A stretch of DNA of 64,000 bases from an uncultured Halomonas sp. (GTDB lineage: Bacteria; Pseudomonadota; Gammaproteobacteria; Pseudomonadales; Halomonadaceae), in contig NZ_CANLFS010000001.1 of NCBI RefSeq assembly GCF_947490095.1, positions 1 to 64,000 of the forward strand, given 5' to 3'. Below are positions 53,201 through 61,733 of the stretch, piece by piece. The notes beneath the pieces are model-generated. The model saw only the letters and a program-made list of their open reading frames with translations. It searched no databases and was not told the origin of the DNA. The first letter of the stretch is position 1; the number at the start of each line of letters is the position of its first letter. The position numbers and the translations under genes were made by a program.

Positions 53201-54262
53201 CTAGGAGTTCTGCGTCGAGGAGCCTCGCGTCGAGTCATCCTGTGGCTCCTGGGAGGGGAGGTGCTCCTCGGGCACGGCATGCTCCTTGACCTCCTCGTAC
53301 CAGAGGTTGTGGTGCTCCTTCGCCCAGGTTTCGTCGACATAGCCCGTGGTCATGCCCTCGAGGGAGCCCTCGGTTCCCAGGGTCCCGATATAGATATGCC
53401 CGAAGGCCACGGCGGTCAGGCCGAGGGCGCCCACGGCATGGAGCAGGTTGGCCCATTGCATGGTGTCCCGGGTCTGCCCGTAGTTGGGGAAGTCGAGCAC
53501 CAGGCCGCTGGCGATCACCACCAGCCCGGCGGTGGCCAGCAGCCAGTACCAGGCCTTCTCGCCGGCGTTGGCGAACCCCGCATCGGGATGCTCATTGCCT
53601 ACCATGCCGCCGCCCTTGCGGAACCATTCCAGGTCGTGTTTCTTCGGCAGGTTGTGCACCAGCAGCCTGGCCAGCAGCACGATCAGCAGGATGCCGAACA
53701 GCGGCCCCAGGTAGTTATGCAGCAGCTTGGAACCGGACACCATGGCACCCCAGACACCGGCGCCAAACAGCGGATAGAACACATGCTTGCCGTAGAGCAG
53801 GGTGACCCCGGTGAGGGCCAGCAGGATAAACAGGGTGGCGACGCTCCAGTGCAGCGAGCGCTCCAGCGCCTGCCAGCGCAGCAGCTTGTTACCCGTGCGG
53901 GGGGCCTCCAGCCGCTTGCGGCCGACGACCAGGTAGAAGATGACGATCATCGCCAGCATGCCGCCCATGACGATCAGGCCATAGGGGGAGACCCAGCGAT
54001 TACGCCACTGGCGCCAGGTCTCGCCGCTGGCATTGACCAGGTTATAGCGGGAATCGAAGCGGCTGTCGCGGTAGTTGGCATCCACTTCGCCGCTGCGGAC
54101 CTGGCGCCAGGTATCGGCATCCAGGGCGGGGACCGCGGTGGCCGCCTCGCCCTGGGGATCCGCCTGGGCGAGGGCGCCCTGGGAGAGCGCCAGGCCCACC
54201 GCCAGCCACAGGGCCAGCAGCAGGAATCGCCATAGCGACCGCCAATGAATGGGATGGCTCAT
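53201..54262 (-). CDS. fdhC: Formate dehydrogenase cytochrome b subunit (gamma)
   Basis: Membrane subunit of 353 residues that anchors formate dehydrogenase and passes electrons to quinone through b hemes. A signal peptide (about 1-32) and periplasmic part precede four or five helices; candidate heme histidines are in RSLHWSVATLF near residue 136, HNYLGPLFG near 183, NLLHAVGALG near 270 and FGHIYIGT near 288. It follows the beta gene by 12 bases. The C-terminal tail is hydrophilic. Terminator downstream. Confidence 0.92.
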   Translation of the reverse strand: MSHPIHWRSLWRFLLLALWLAVGLALSQGALAQADPQGEAATAVPALDADTWRQVRSGEVDANYRDSRFDSRYNLVNASGETWRQWRNRWVSPYGLIVMGGMLAMIVIFYLVVGRKRLEAPRTGNKLLRWQALERSLHWSVATLFILLALTGVTLLYGKHVFYPLFGAGVWGAMVSGSKLLHNYLGPLFGILLIVLLARLLVHNLPKKHDLEWFRKGGGMVGNEHPDAGFANAGEKAWYWLLATAGLVVIASGLVLDFPNYGQTRDTMQWANLLHAVGALGLTAVAFGHIYIGTLGTEGSLEGMTTGYVDETWAKEHHNLWYEEVKEHAVPEEHLPSQEPQDDSTRGSSTQNS

Positions 54263-54274
54263 GGGATCACCTCC

Positions 54275-54928
54275 TCAGCCCTGGCGGGCGGCGTCGTAAG
54301 CGAGAGAGTCCGCCGCCGAGACATCCGGCTGACCCGCCCCGGTGCGGCTCTGGTCGCGACGCGGGTTGCCGGACCAGCCGCCATCGGGATGGCCGCGGCG
54401 CACGACGCGCTGGCGGAAGACATCGGCGATTTCCTGGGCGTCACCGGCCAGCAGGGCCTTGGTGGAACACATTTCGGCACACAGCGGCAGCTTGCCCTCG
54501 GCGATGCGGTTGGCGCCGTACTTCTGGTATTCCTCCTCCTTGGTCTCGGCGGGGCCGCCGGCGCAGAAGGTGCACTTGTCCATCTTGCCGCGCTCGCCGA
54601 AGGCGTTTTTCTGGGGGAACTGCGGGGCGCCGAAGGGGCAGGCGTAGAGGCAGTAGCCACAGCCGATGCAGAGGTCCTTGTCGTGAAGCACGATGCCGTC
54701 ATCGGTCTTGTGGAAGCAGTCGGTGGGACAGACCGCCATGCAGGGAGCATCGTCGCAGTGCATGCAGGCGACCGAGATCGACACCTCCTCGGGTTCGCCG
54801 TCGTTGAGGGTCACGACACGCCGGCGCTGGATGCCCCAGTCGGTCTCGTTGGCGTTCTTGCAGGCGGTGACGCAGCCGTTGCACTCGATGCAGCGCTCCG
54901 CGTCGCACATGAACTTCATTGTGGCCAT
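54275..54928 (-). CDS. fdhB: Formate dehydrogenase iron-sulfur subunit (beta)
   Basis: Ferredoxin-like subunit of 217 residues carrying four [4Fe-4S] clusters between the catalytic and membrane subunits. Cysteine groups are CIECNGCVTACKN near residue 12, CMHCDDAPCMAVCPTDC near 55, CIGCGYCLYACPFG near 87, and CTFC and CAEMC further on. ATG 54928 has GAGGAG upstream; an earlier ATG at 54946 overlaps the fdhA end. The C-terminal 40 residues are hydrophilic and lack a membrane helix. Confidence 0.93.
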   Translation of the reverse strand: MATMKFMCDAERCIECNGCVTACKNANETDWGIQRRRVVTLNDGEPEEVSISVACMHCDDAPCMAVCPTDCFHKTDDGIVLHDKDLCIGCGYCLYACPFGAPQFPQKNAFGERGKMDKCTFCAGGPAETKEEEYQKYGANRIAEGKLPLCAEMCSTKALLAGDAQEIADVFRQRVVRRGHPDGGWSGNPRRDQSRTGAGQPDVSAADSLAYDAARQG

Positions 54929-54938
54929 GGTAGTCTCC

Positions 54939-57791
54939 TCAAGCACGCTCGATGCGGCACAGGGTGCACTTGGTTTCTTGCATCTGGGTCACGCTGTCGT
55001 ATCCGTAGGTGGTGGCGGTGTTGGCCGCTTCGCCCAGCACATAGGGGGCCGAGCCCTCGGGGTAGCGGTCGTGGAGGTCCTCCCCCTGGAACTTGCCGCC
55101 GAAGTGGAAGGGCATGAATACCACCCCGCGGTCGACACGCTTGGTGACCAGGGCCTTGACCTTGACGCGTCCGCCCTCGGCGCCTTCCACCCACACATCG
55201 TCGCCCTCGGCGATGCCCAGGTCGTTGGCCAGCGCCGGGTTGATCTCGACGAACATCTCCTGCTGCAGTTCGGCCAGCCAGGACATGGAGCGCGTCTCTT
55301 CACCGCCCCCCTCGTATTCCACCAGGCGCCCGGAGGTCAGGATGATGGGGTAGTCCTGGGTGACGTCCTTCTCCTGGATGCTGCGGTAGAGCGTCGGCAG
55401 GCGGTAATGCGAGGCGACGTCCTCCCAGGTCGGATAGTCCTTCACCAGGTCGCGGCGACTGGTATACAGCGGCTCACGATGCTTGGGAATGGGATCCGGG
55501 AAGGTCCAGACGTTGCAGCGCGCCTTGGCGTTGCCGAAGGGGGAGCACTCGTGGGCAATGGCCACCCGCTGAATCCCGCCGGACAGGTCGGTCTTCCAGT
55601 TCTTGCCTTCCGCCGCGACCTTCTCCTCGGGGGTCAGGTCATCCCACCAGCCGAGGTCCTTGAGCATCGTGGCGGTGAACTCCGGATAGCCATCCTCCAG
55701 CTCCGAGCCGGCACCGTAGGAGCCATCGGCGAGGATGTTTTCACCGTCGCGCTCGATGCCGAAGCGTGCCCGGAAGGTGAGGCCACCCTCGGAGACCTTC
55801 TTGCTGGTGTCGTAGAGGATCGGCGTGCCGGGGTGGCCCATCTCGGCGTTGCCCCAGCATGGCCATGGCAGGCCGTAATAGTCGCCGTCGGCGGGGCCGC
55901 CTTCGGCCTTGAGGTCACGGAAGCTGAAGGTGTGCCAGTTCTGCTGGTGCTGCTTGAGGCGCTCGGGGCTCTGGCCGGTGTAGCCCACCGTCCACATGCC
56001 GGCGTTGAACTCCCGGGTGATGTCCTCGACCAGAGGCTCGGTGCCATTCACCTGGATGTTCTTGAAGAGTTCCTCGGCGAAGCCCAGCTTGCGCGAGAGC
56101 AGATACATGATCTCGTGGTCGGGCTTGGATTCGAACAGCGGCTCGATGACCCGGTCGCGCCACTGGAGCGAGCGGTTGGTGGCGGTGACGCTGCCGGTGG
56201 TCTCGAACTGGGAGCAGGCCGGCAGCAGGTAGACGCCGTCCTGGCGGCCGTGCATGACCCCGGCCACGGTGGGATAGGGGTCGACGATGACCATCATTTC
56301 CAGCTGCTGCATGGCCTTCTGCATCTCGGGGCCACGGGTCTGGGAGTTGACCGCATGGCCCCAGTAGAACATCGCCTTGAGCTGGGTACGCTGGGTGATG
56401 TTCTCGTCATCCTCCAGCACGCCGTCGACCCAGCGCGACACCGTGATGCCGTTGGTGTGCATGGGCCGGCCATCGGCGTATTCGGTCTGGTCGAAGCGGC
56501 CCTTGAGCCACTCGTAGTCGAGGCCCCAGACCTGGGCCCAGTGCTTCCAGGCCCCCTCGCTGAGCCCGTAGTAGCCCGGCAGCGAGTGGGACATCAGGCC
56601 CAGGTCCGTGGCGCCCTGGACGTTGTCGTGGCCGCGGAAGATATTGGCGCCGCCGCCGGACTTGCCGATATTGCCCAGGGCCAGTTCGAGGATGCAGTAG
56701 GCGCGAGTGTTGTTGTTGCCGGTGGTGTGCTGGGTGCCGCCCATGCACCAGACGATGCAGCCCGGGCGATTCTCGGCCAGGCGCCGTGCGGTGTCATACA
56801 TCTGCGCTTCGGGCACCCCGGTGATGCGCTCCACCTCGTCGGGGGTGAAGTTGGCGACTTCCTCGCGCACCTCATCGAGGGCATAGACACGCTGGTCGAT
56901 ATATTCGCGGTCCTCCCAGCCGTTGGCGAAGATATGCCACAGGAGTCCCCAGATGAAGGCCACGTCGGAGCCGGGGCGGATGCGGACATAGCTGTCTGCC
57001 TTGGCCGCGGTGCGCGTGAAGCGCGGGTCCACGACGATGATCTCGGCGTGACTGCGCTCCTTGGCCAGCAGGATATGCTGCATGGCGATCGGGTGCGCTT
57101 CGCTGGGGTTGGAGCCGATAAACATGATCGACTTGCTGTTCTGGAGATCATTGAGCGAGTTGGTCATCGCCCCGTAGCCCCAGGTGTTGGCGACCCCGGC
57201 CACCGTGGTGGAGTGGCAGATGCGTGCCTGGTGGTCGGTGTTGTTGGTACCCGCCAGGGCGGCAAACTTGCGCAGCAGATAGGCCTGTTCATTGCTGAAC
57301 TTGGCCGAGCCCAGCCAGTAGACGCTGTCGGGGCCGTGCTCGTCGGTCAGCTGGGCGACCTTGTCACCGATCTCCTCGATGGCCTCTTCCCAGCTCAGGC
57401 GTTGCCACTCGCCGCCCACCAGCTTCATGGGGTACTTGAGGCGCCGGCTGGAGTGGCCGTGCTGGCGAAGAGACGCGCCCTTCGCACAATGGGCACCCCG
57501 GTTGATGGGGTGGTCGAAGGCCGGCTCCTGCCGGGTCCAGACGCCTTCCTGCACTTCGGCGTAGACGCCGCAGCCCACCGAGCAGTGGGAGCAGATGGTG
57601 CGCCGGGTTTCCACCGGCGCATCGGAGACCGCGGTCTTCTCGGCGGCCTCGGCACGACGCATCATCGGGCTGCCCATCACGCCGGCGGCGGCCAGGCCGC
57701 CGGTGGTCGCACCGCTCCGCTTGAGGAACTGGCGACGGGATATGCCCAGGCCCTGGGGCCGTTGGGATGGTGTCTTACGAGTCAGGCGCAT
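54939..57791 (-). CDS. fdhA: Formate dehydrogenase catalytic subunit, Tat-exported, Cys type
   Basis: Molybdopterin oxidoreductase of 950 residues that oxidises formate to CO2 in the periplasm. Tat signal SRRQFLKRS near residue 18; the [4Fe-4S] ligands CSHCSVGCGV near 68 and CAKGASL near 102; the Mo-coordinating residue is cysteine in ARICHSTTVAG near 193, where selenocysteine (TGA) occurs in E. coli FdnG/FdoG. The C-terminal molybdopterin dinucleotide domain (TSGRLVEYEGGG, FMPFHFGGKFQGE) is complete. It follows fdhX by 24 bases and overlaps nothing downstream (fdhB starts 10 bases inside its stop region). Needs MoaB, MoeA and FdhD, all in the window. Confidence 0.95.
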   Translation of the reverse strand: MRLTRKTPSQRPQGLGISRRQFLKRSGATTGGLAAAGVMGSPMMRRAEAAEKTAVSDAPVETRRTICSHCSVGCGVYAEVQEGVWTRQEPAFDHPINRGAHCAKGASLRQHGHSSRRLKYPMKLVGGEWQRLSWEEAIEEIGDKVAQLTDEHGPDSVYWLGSAKFSNEQAYLLRKFAALAGTNNTDHQARICHSTTVAGVANTWGYGAMTNSLNDLQNSKSIMFIGSNPSEAHPIAMQHILLAKERSHAEIIVVDPRFTRTAAKADSYVRIRPGSDVAFIWGLLWHIFANGWEDREYIDQRVYALDEVREEVANFTPDEVERITGVPEAQMYDTARRLAENRPGCIVWCMGGTQHTTGNNNTRAYCILELALGNIGKSGGGANIFRGHDNVQGATDLGLMSHSLPGYYGLSEGAWKHWAQVWGLDYEWLKGRFDQTEYADGRPMHTNGITVSRWVDGVLEDDENITQRTQLKAMFYWGHAVNSQTRGPEMQKAMQQLEMMVIVDPYPTVAGVMHGRQDGVYLLPACSQFETTGSVTATNRSLQWRDRVIEPLFESKPDHEIMYLLSRKLGFAEELFKNIQVNGTEPLVEDITREFNAGMWTVGYTGQSPERLKQHQQNWHTFSFRDLKAEGGPADGDYYGLPWPCWGNAEMGHPGTPILYDTSKKVSEGGLTFRARFGIERDGENILADGSYGAGSELEDGYPEFTATMLKDLGWWDDLTPEEKVAAEGKNWKTDLSGGIQRVAIAHECSPFGNAKARCNVWTFPDPIPKHREPLYTSRRDLVKDYPTWEDVASHYRLPTLYRSIQEKDVTQDYPIILTSGRLVEYEGGGEETRSMSWLAELQQEMFVEINPALANDLGIAEGDDVWVEGAEGGRVKVKALVTKRVDRGVVFMPFHFGGKFQGEDLHDRYPEGSAPYVLGEAANTATTYGYDSVTQMQETKCTLCRIERA

Positions 57792-57815
57792 GACATCTCT
57801 CCTCGCTGACGGCCG

Positions 57816-58025
57816 TCAATCACGCAGGGTGGCGTAGTAGGCCCGGATATGGGGGGTTTCATGATATTGGGTGTCGGGCTTTTCGGAGCTGGCCGGTTGG
57901 GCCGCGCCAGCATCGGCCTGGGCCAGGGCGATATGGCCCACGGCGGCCGCCGACCCCGCCGCGGCGGTGCTCGCCCCCAGGATCTTCAGGAAGCGCCGGC
58001 GCTCCGGGTTGCTTGTCTTGCGCAT
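57816..58025 (-). CDS. Formate dehydrogenase-region Tat-signal small protein
   Basis: Protein of 69 residues, mostly a Tat signal: ERRRFLKILGASTAAAGSAA near residue 8, then a short hydrophilic tail containing YHETPHIRAYYATLR. Small proteins of this type (formate dehydrogenase region TAT target family) sit directly before fdhA in Shewanella and relatives; their job is unknown, perhaps in maturation or as a structural peptide of the complex. ATG 58025 has GAGGAG upstream; an ATG at 58043 is less likely. Confidence 0.9.
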   Translation of the reverse strand: MRKTSNPERRRFLKILGASTAAAGSAAAVGHIALAQADAGAAQPASSEKPDTQYHETPHIRAYYATLRD

Positions 58026-58039
58026 GATTTCTTCTCCTC

Positions 58040-58672
58040 TCACGATTCAATAACCCTGACCGGTGAACGCTCGGCCTCTGCGGCCAGCAGGTCATGCTCC
58101 TCGGCGATGAATGCCTTGCCCAGCTCTCCTGTACGAGCATAGAAGTCCGTCTCGACCCCGGCCAGGTCACCCAGGCAGCGCTCGGCCCAGGGGGCGAGGT
58201 GTGCCATGAAGAAGGGGCCGGCCTGCGCCGAGCGGTCTTCGATCAGCATCGCCATGACCTCGAGCAGTGCCGCCAGATGGTCTTCGGGGTCGTGGCTGCC
58301 CTCACGGCGTGTGAATCCCAGGCGGCGCAGGTCTTGACGCAGCGCCACCAGGGGCTGGTCCATCAGCTCGCCATGGCGATACCAGGAGGCGTAGGGGGTG
58401 ATCTCGCCCTGAATGACCCCCACGAAATGCCGGAAGTAGGCCCGTTCGAGCTCGTGGGGGCTGGCGTCGCCGGCGGCCCGGGACACGCCGTTCAGGGCAG
58501 CGATGACCGGGTCCTGATCGGCCTGGCCATCGAGCCGATGGTCGGCGAGCCAGGCCAGCAGGGCCTCGTCGGCGGGTTCGCGCAGCAGTCGCGCCAGCAG
58601 GCGGTAGAGGTCGACGCGCGGTTCCTCCTGCTCCTCGATGGCCGATGCCGCCCCATCCGTTTCGTGATTCAT
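58040..58672 (-). CDS. TorD/DmsD-family molecular chaperone
   Basis: All-helical chaperone of 210 residues, probably guarding the Tat substrate FdhA until cofactor loading. Visible family segments are RVDLYRLLARLLREPAD near residue 19, YFRHFVGVIQGEITPYASWY near 80, and DHLAALLEVMAMLIED near 130. ATG 58672 is separated by four bases from the polyferredoxin stop. The gene sits in the accessory set DUF3305-DUF3306-polyferredoxin-TorD-Tat peptide known from Shewanella. Confidence 0.88.
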   Translation of the reverse strand: MNHETDGAASAIEEQEEPRVDLYRLLARLLREPADEALLAWLADHRLDGQADQDPVIAALNGVSRAAGDASPHELERAYFRHFVGVIQGEITPYASWYRHGELMDQPLVALRQDLRRLGFTRREGSHDPEDHLAALLEVMAMLIEDRSAQAGPFFMAHLAPWAERCLGDLAGVETDFYARTGELGKAFIAEEHDLLAAEAERSPVRVIES

Positions 58673-58676
58673 GGTG

Positions 58677-60398
58677 TCAGACCTTCAATTGGGATTCGGG
58701 GTCGCGAGCCATGTCCCGCCAGACATCCCTGACCCGGCAGTCCTCGCACATCTCGAGGCGCGCGGCGGCCTCGCCGGAAAAGTAAGGGTGCTCGGCCAGT
58801 TTCGCCTTGATGGTGGCGATGGTGGCCGCCGAGGCGAAGGGCTTGTCGCAGCGAATGCAGCAAAAGGGGGCCTCCTCGTGGCGAACCTGACGCTGGGTAC
58901 GGCCGGGGTCGGCCAGGAAGCCGGGCACCAGGCGAATGGCGTCTTCCGGGCAGGCCTCGACGCACAGGCCGCACTGGACGCAGTCGGCCTCGCGGTAGCT
59001 GAGCATCGGGGTGTCATCGCCGGTGGCCAGGGCCGGGGTGGGGCAGTTACTGACACAGGCGAAACACAGCGTGCAGGCCTCGGGGTCCACCTCCAGGCCG
59101 CCATAGGGAGCGCCGTGGGGCAGGGCGTGGCGTTGGCCGCTGGCGGTGCCCTGGTCCGTCAGATGCGCTAGCACCGCCTCGAAGCGTCCCCGCTTGCCCT
59201 CGCCGGTAAGCACCAGTGGCTCGCCGGCGAGGGGCAGGCGCTCGGGCAGGGCGTCGCGAGCGGCGGCGTCGCCGCGTTGAATGCGGCGAAGGCGTTCGGG
59301 GTCATGGCCCAATGCCGTCAGGATGACTCGCGCCTGGTCGAGCTGGTCGTCGATAAAGGCGGCGAGGGTGGGCGGCAGCTCGGGATGCACCTGGATGCGC
59401 ACCTCGGCGGCCCCCGCGGCCAGGGCGGTGAGCCACTGGTCGTGGCCGGCGTTGCCCAGTTCCTCCAGGGGCACGTCGAGCAGGTGCCCGGCCGCGGCCT
59501 CGGCCTCGTCTTCCAGGTCGGCGGCCTCGACGAAGCGCATCACCGGCGTGGTGCCGCCGGCCTGACGATAGGCGTCGAGGCGGGCGCGGATGGCCTCCTG
59601 CTGACGCGCCGGCTCGGGCAGGCGAAACTGGATGGCGCCGGTCGGGCAGGCGCTGGAACAGCTCCCCACGCCCTGACAGAGATAGGGGTCGATCTCGATG
59701 CGTGACTCGATGCGTCCCTTGTGGCTGGAGACGGCATCGGCGGGGCAGACCTCGAGGCAGCGGGTACAGCCGACGTTGCCGGAGGCGGAGTGGGCACAGA
59801 GGTCCGTGTTGATCTGGAAGTAGCGGGGCTTGTCGAATTCGCCGACCAGTTCGGCAAACTCGCTCAGCTCGGCGTCCCGGCGGGGCGCATCCGGTGATAG
59901 ATGGCGATAGCCCGGGGGCGGCAGCTCGAGCGCCAGTACCGGGCGGCGCCCCAGGTCGAGAATCAGGTCGGCATGCCGGCGACCCAGCAGCGCCAGCGTC
60001 AGGTCGAGGGGGGCGTCGCCGTCATCGAGGCTGACACCGAACTGCCCCAGATACCCCTGGATGCGCAGTTGCCGGCGCTGTGTGGGTGAGAGTGTCCGGC
60101 AGGGGAGCCGCTGGGTGCGCTCGAGCAGCGCCTCGAGCCGGGCGTCGTCCAGGCCGGCGTCGCCGGTGTCGGGTTCGGTGATCAGTAGCGCGATGGCGCT
60201 GAGTCCGCGTTCCTGGAGATACGCCGCCGCCTGGCGGATGCTCGTCTCCTCGCCGAGGAGCAGGGCATAGCCGGCACTCTCGTAGGTCACGCTGGCGGGG
60301 GCCAGGTTGACCGGCCAGGAAACGCGCTGTCTCGCCGCCTCGCGGGCGCTGCGGTTCGCCGCATCGTCCACGGTGACGGCGTTAATGGATGATGTCAT
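58677..60398 (-). CDS. 4Fe-4S polyferredoxin of the formate dehydrogenase cluster
   Basis: Cytoplasmic iron-sulfur protein of 573 residues. Ferredoxin-type clusters are in CTRCLEVCPADA near residue 212, CQGVGSCSSACPTG near 242, CTLCFACVSNCPTP near 447 and CVQCGLCVEACPED near 475; two more CxxC pairs, CCIRC and CEDC, lie near the C terminus. The N-terminal third has no recognised motif. Such proteins accompany Shewanella and Campylobacter-type formate dehydrogenases and may aid maturation or supply electrons. ATG 60398 lies 107 bases after the DUF3306 gene, in a gap with AT-rich sequence that could hold a separate promoter. Confidence 0.85.
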   Translation of the reverse strand: MTSSINAVTVDDAANRSAREAARQRVSWPVNLAPASVTYESAGYALLLGEETSIRQAAAYLQERGLSAIALLITEPDTGDAGLDDARLEALLERTQRLPCRTLSPTQRRQLRIQGYLGQFGVSLDDGDAPLDLTLALLGRRHADLILDLGRRPVLALELPPPGYRHLSPDAPRRDAELSEFAELVGEFDKPRYFQINTDLCAHSASGNVGCTRCLEVCPADAVSSHKGRIESRIEIDPYLCQGVGSCSSACPTGAIQFRLPEPARQQEAIRARLDAYRQAGGTTPVMRFVEAADLEDEAEAAAGHLLDVPLEELGNAGHDQWLTALAAGAAEVRIQVHPELPPTLAAFIDDQLDQARVILTALGHDPERLRRIQRGDAAARDALPERLPLAGEPLVLTGEGKRGRFEAVLAHLTDQGTASGQRHALPHGAPYGGLEVDPEACTLCFACVSNCPTPALATGDDTPMLSYREADCVQCGLCVEACPEDAIRLVPGFLADPGRTQRQVRHEEAPFCCIRCDKPFASAATIATIKAKLAEHPYFSGEAAARLEMCEDCRVRDVWRDMARDPESQLKV

Positions 60399-60505
60399 GC
60401 AGCCTCACGGTCACGGTGTCATGATGATTGTTGTTGTTTTTTTCAGAGTCTTGATTTTTTAAGGTCAGGGTTTCCAGGACCCTGCCTAATCTAGCTTAAC
60501 CCAGT

Positions 60506-61186
60506 TTAGCCTATCGTGTTGTCGTCGCCGATCGGCGCTTCGTCTAACGCCTTGTCGGCAGCGGTCTTCTTGTCCGTGATGGTCTTGGCTGTGGCGAACT
60601 CCGGTGTGCCGCTTTCTTCGGTTTCTCTGCTTTCTCCACCGTTTCCGGTTTCTCCGGTTTCTCCGGTTTCTCCGGTTTTTTCGGTTTCTTCGGCCTTATT
60701 GTCACGTTGATGTGGGGCTTCGTCGGGCCCCGTGGCGTCGGCGAGCGCCTCGTCGCCCTGGGCGGGTGGCTCCGGTGGGGTCGCCGCGTCGTCGGGGCGT
60801 GTCCAGCGGCGCAGGCGCTCGGCGATATCCCGGGACAGCGGCTTGAGTATTTCGCGGTAGTTCTCGTCGTAGTCGTCGAGGCCATCGCGGATGCCGTAGT
60901 CGCCGGTCGACCAGAGGCGGCGCAGGGCGCGTCGACGCAGCTGTTGGCTGACGCCTTGTTTGAGGTAGGCGGAGAAATCGGCCCCGGCCGAGAGCTCCTC
61001 GGGGTCGGGGAGGCTAGGGTCGAGGCTGCCGGGGGCGGCCGGCTCTTCATCGGGGTCGGGGAGGCTAGGGTCGAGGCTGCCGGGAGCGGCCGGCTCTTCA
61101 TGGTGGGCCTCCACCGGCTCTCTTTCCGGTGCCGATTCGACGTCCTCGCCGAGCTTGCGACGGGACCAGCGATCGAGGCGACTCAT
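60506..61186 (-). CDS. DUF3306 protein
   Basis: Cytosolic protein of 226 residues. The conserved part is the start (MSRLDRWSRRKLGE) and residues 66-125 (FSAYLKQGVSQQLRRRALRRL, then LDDYDENYR), matching DUF3306. Between them a 17-residue Pro/Asp-rich unit is duplicated in tandem (30-63; 60998-61099). The C-terminal third is low-complexity with TGE repeats. The ATG overlaps the DUF3305 stop by four bases. Role unknown, linked to formate dehydrogenase assembly by context. Confidence 0.87.
   Translation of the reverse strand: MSRLDRWSRRKLGEDVESAPEREPVEAHHEEPAAPGSLDPSLPDPDEEPAAPGSLDPSLPDPEELSAGADFSAYLKQGVSQQLRRRALRRLWSTGDYGIRDGLDDYDENYREILKPLSRDIAERLRRWTRPDDAATPPEPPAQGDEALADATGPDEAPHQRDNKAEETEKTGETGETGETGNGGESRETEESGTPEFATAKTITDKKTAADKALDEAPIGDDNTIG
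60998..61099 (-). repeat. 51-bp coding tandem duplication in DUF3306
   Basis: Two almost identical 51-bp units encode EEPAAPGSLDPSLPDPD and EEPAAPGSLDPSLPDPE (residues 30-46 and 47-63). The frame is kept. They fall in a disordered linker. Confidence 0.92.
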
Positions 61187-61614
61187 GGGTTCATCTCCCG
61201 GGCGCGTCCGGCCCCCTTGCGCTTCTTCTTGCGGCCTTCCTCGGGTGCCTCGCCGTGGCGGGAGAGGTAGGCCTCGAGCCAGGCCTGGATCGCCAGCGGC
61301 ATGGCCGTCTCCAGCACCTGCTGCTCACCATCCATCCAGCTGGCGGCGACATCCTGGCTGGCGGTGATCGCCGAGGGAAGGGGGGACTCGCCGGCGTCGC
61401 CGCAGCGCACGAAGAGCCGCGGCGTCGCGGATGTCAGGTTGAAGCGGTAGGCGGCGCGCTCGGTCAGGGTCAGTTCCAGGGTCAGCGTCCAGGGACCGGC
61501 GTCACCCGGGATCAGCTCGCGGATGAAGTGACGCCGCGAGATAAACCCCTTGATGTGGGTCGTCTGTTCGCCAAGCGCAAGGCTTACGGTGCGATGATTG
61601 GAGAAGGCTGTCAT
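61183..61614 (-). CDS. DUF3305 protein
   Basis: Protein of 143 residues matching DUF3305 by its ISRRHFIREL and RAAYRFNLTSATPRLFV segments, a compact beta-rich fold, and by its fixed place before DUF3306. The C terminus is very basic (GRKKKRKGAGRARE). ATG 61614 with GTTTTCCC upstream shows only a weak ribosome site. It is the first gene of the formate dehydrogenase operon and is divergent from fdhD. Function unknown. Confidence 0.87.
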   Translation of the reverse strand: MTAFSNHRTVSLALGEQTTHIKGFISRRHFIRELIPGDAGPWTLTLELTLTERAAYRFNLTSATPRLFVRCGDAGESPLPSAITASQDVAASWMDGEQQVLETAMPLAIQAWLEAYLSRHGEAPEEGRKKKRKGAGRAREMNP

Positions 61615-61676
61615 GGGAAAACTCTCGAATATGAGGCTGACCAGGCCTTGTGTGATAAGACATCAGATCGGTAGCT

Positions 61677-61692
61677 CGGGGCTGATCTAGCG
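61677..61692. repeat. Remnant of the MITE-like repeat end
   Basis: CGGGGCTGATCTAGCG differs at one base from the 16-bp terminal repeat found at 35483 and 17734, and is preceded by GGTAGCT as the 35483 copy's other end is by its inverse. Only an end is present, in the DUF3305/fdhD divergent gap. No further gene lies in this gap. Confidence 0.6.
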
Positions 61693-61733
61693 ACAGTAGG
61701 ACAGTAAAGACTTTCCGTGTCGAGAATGCCATC

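Noticed and set aside
54939..57791. Selenocysteine formate dehydrogenase
   Set aside because: The Mo-ligand position encodes cysteine and no in-frame TGA or nearby SECIS-like hairpin was needed to read the gene.
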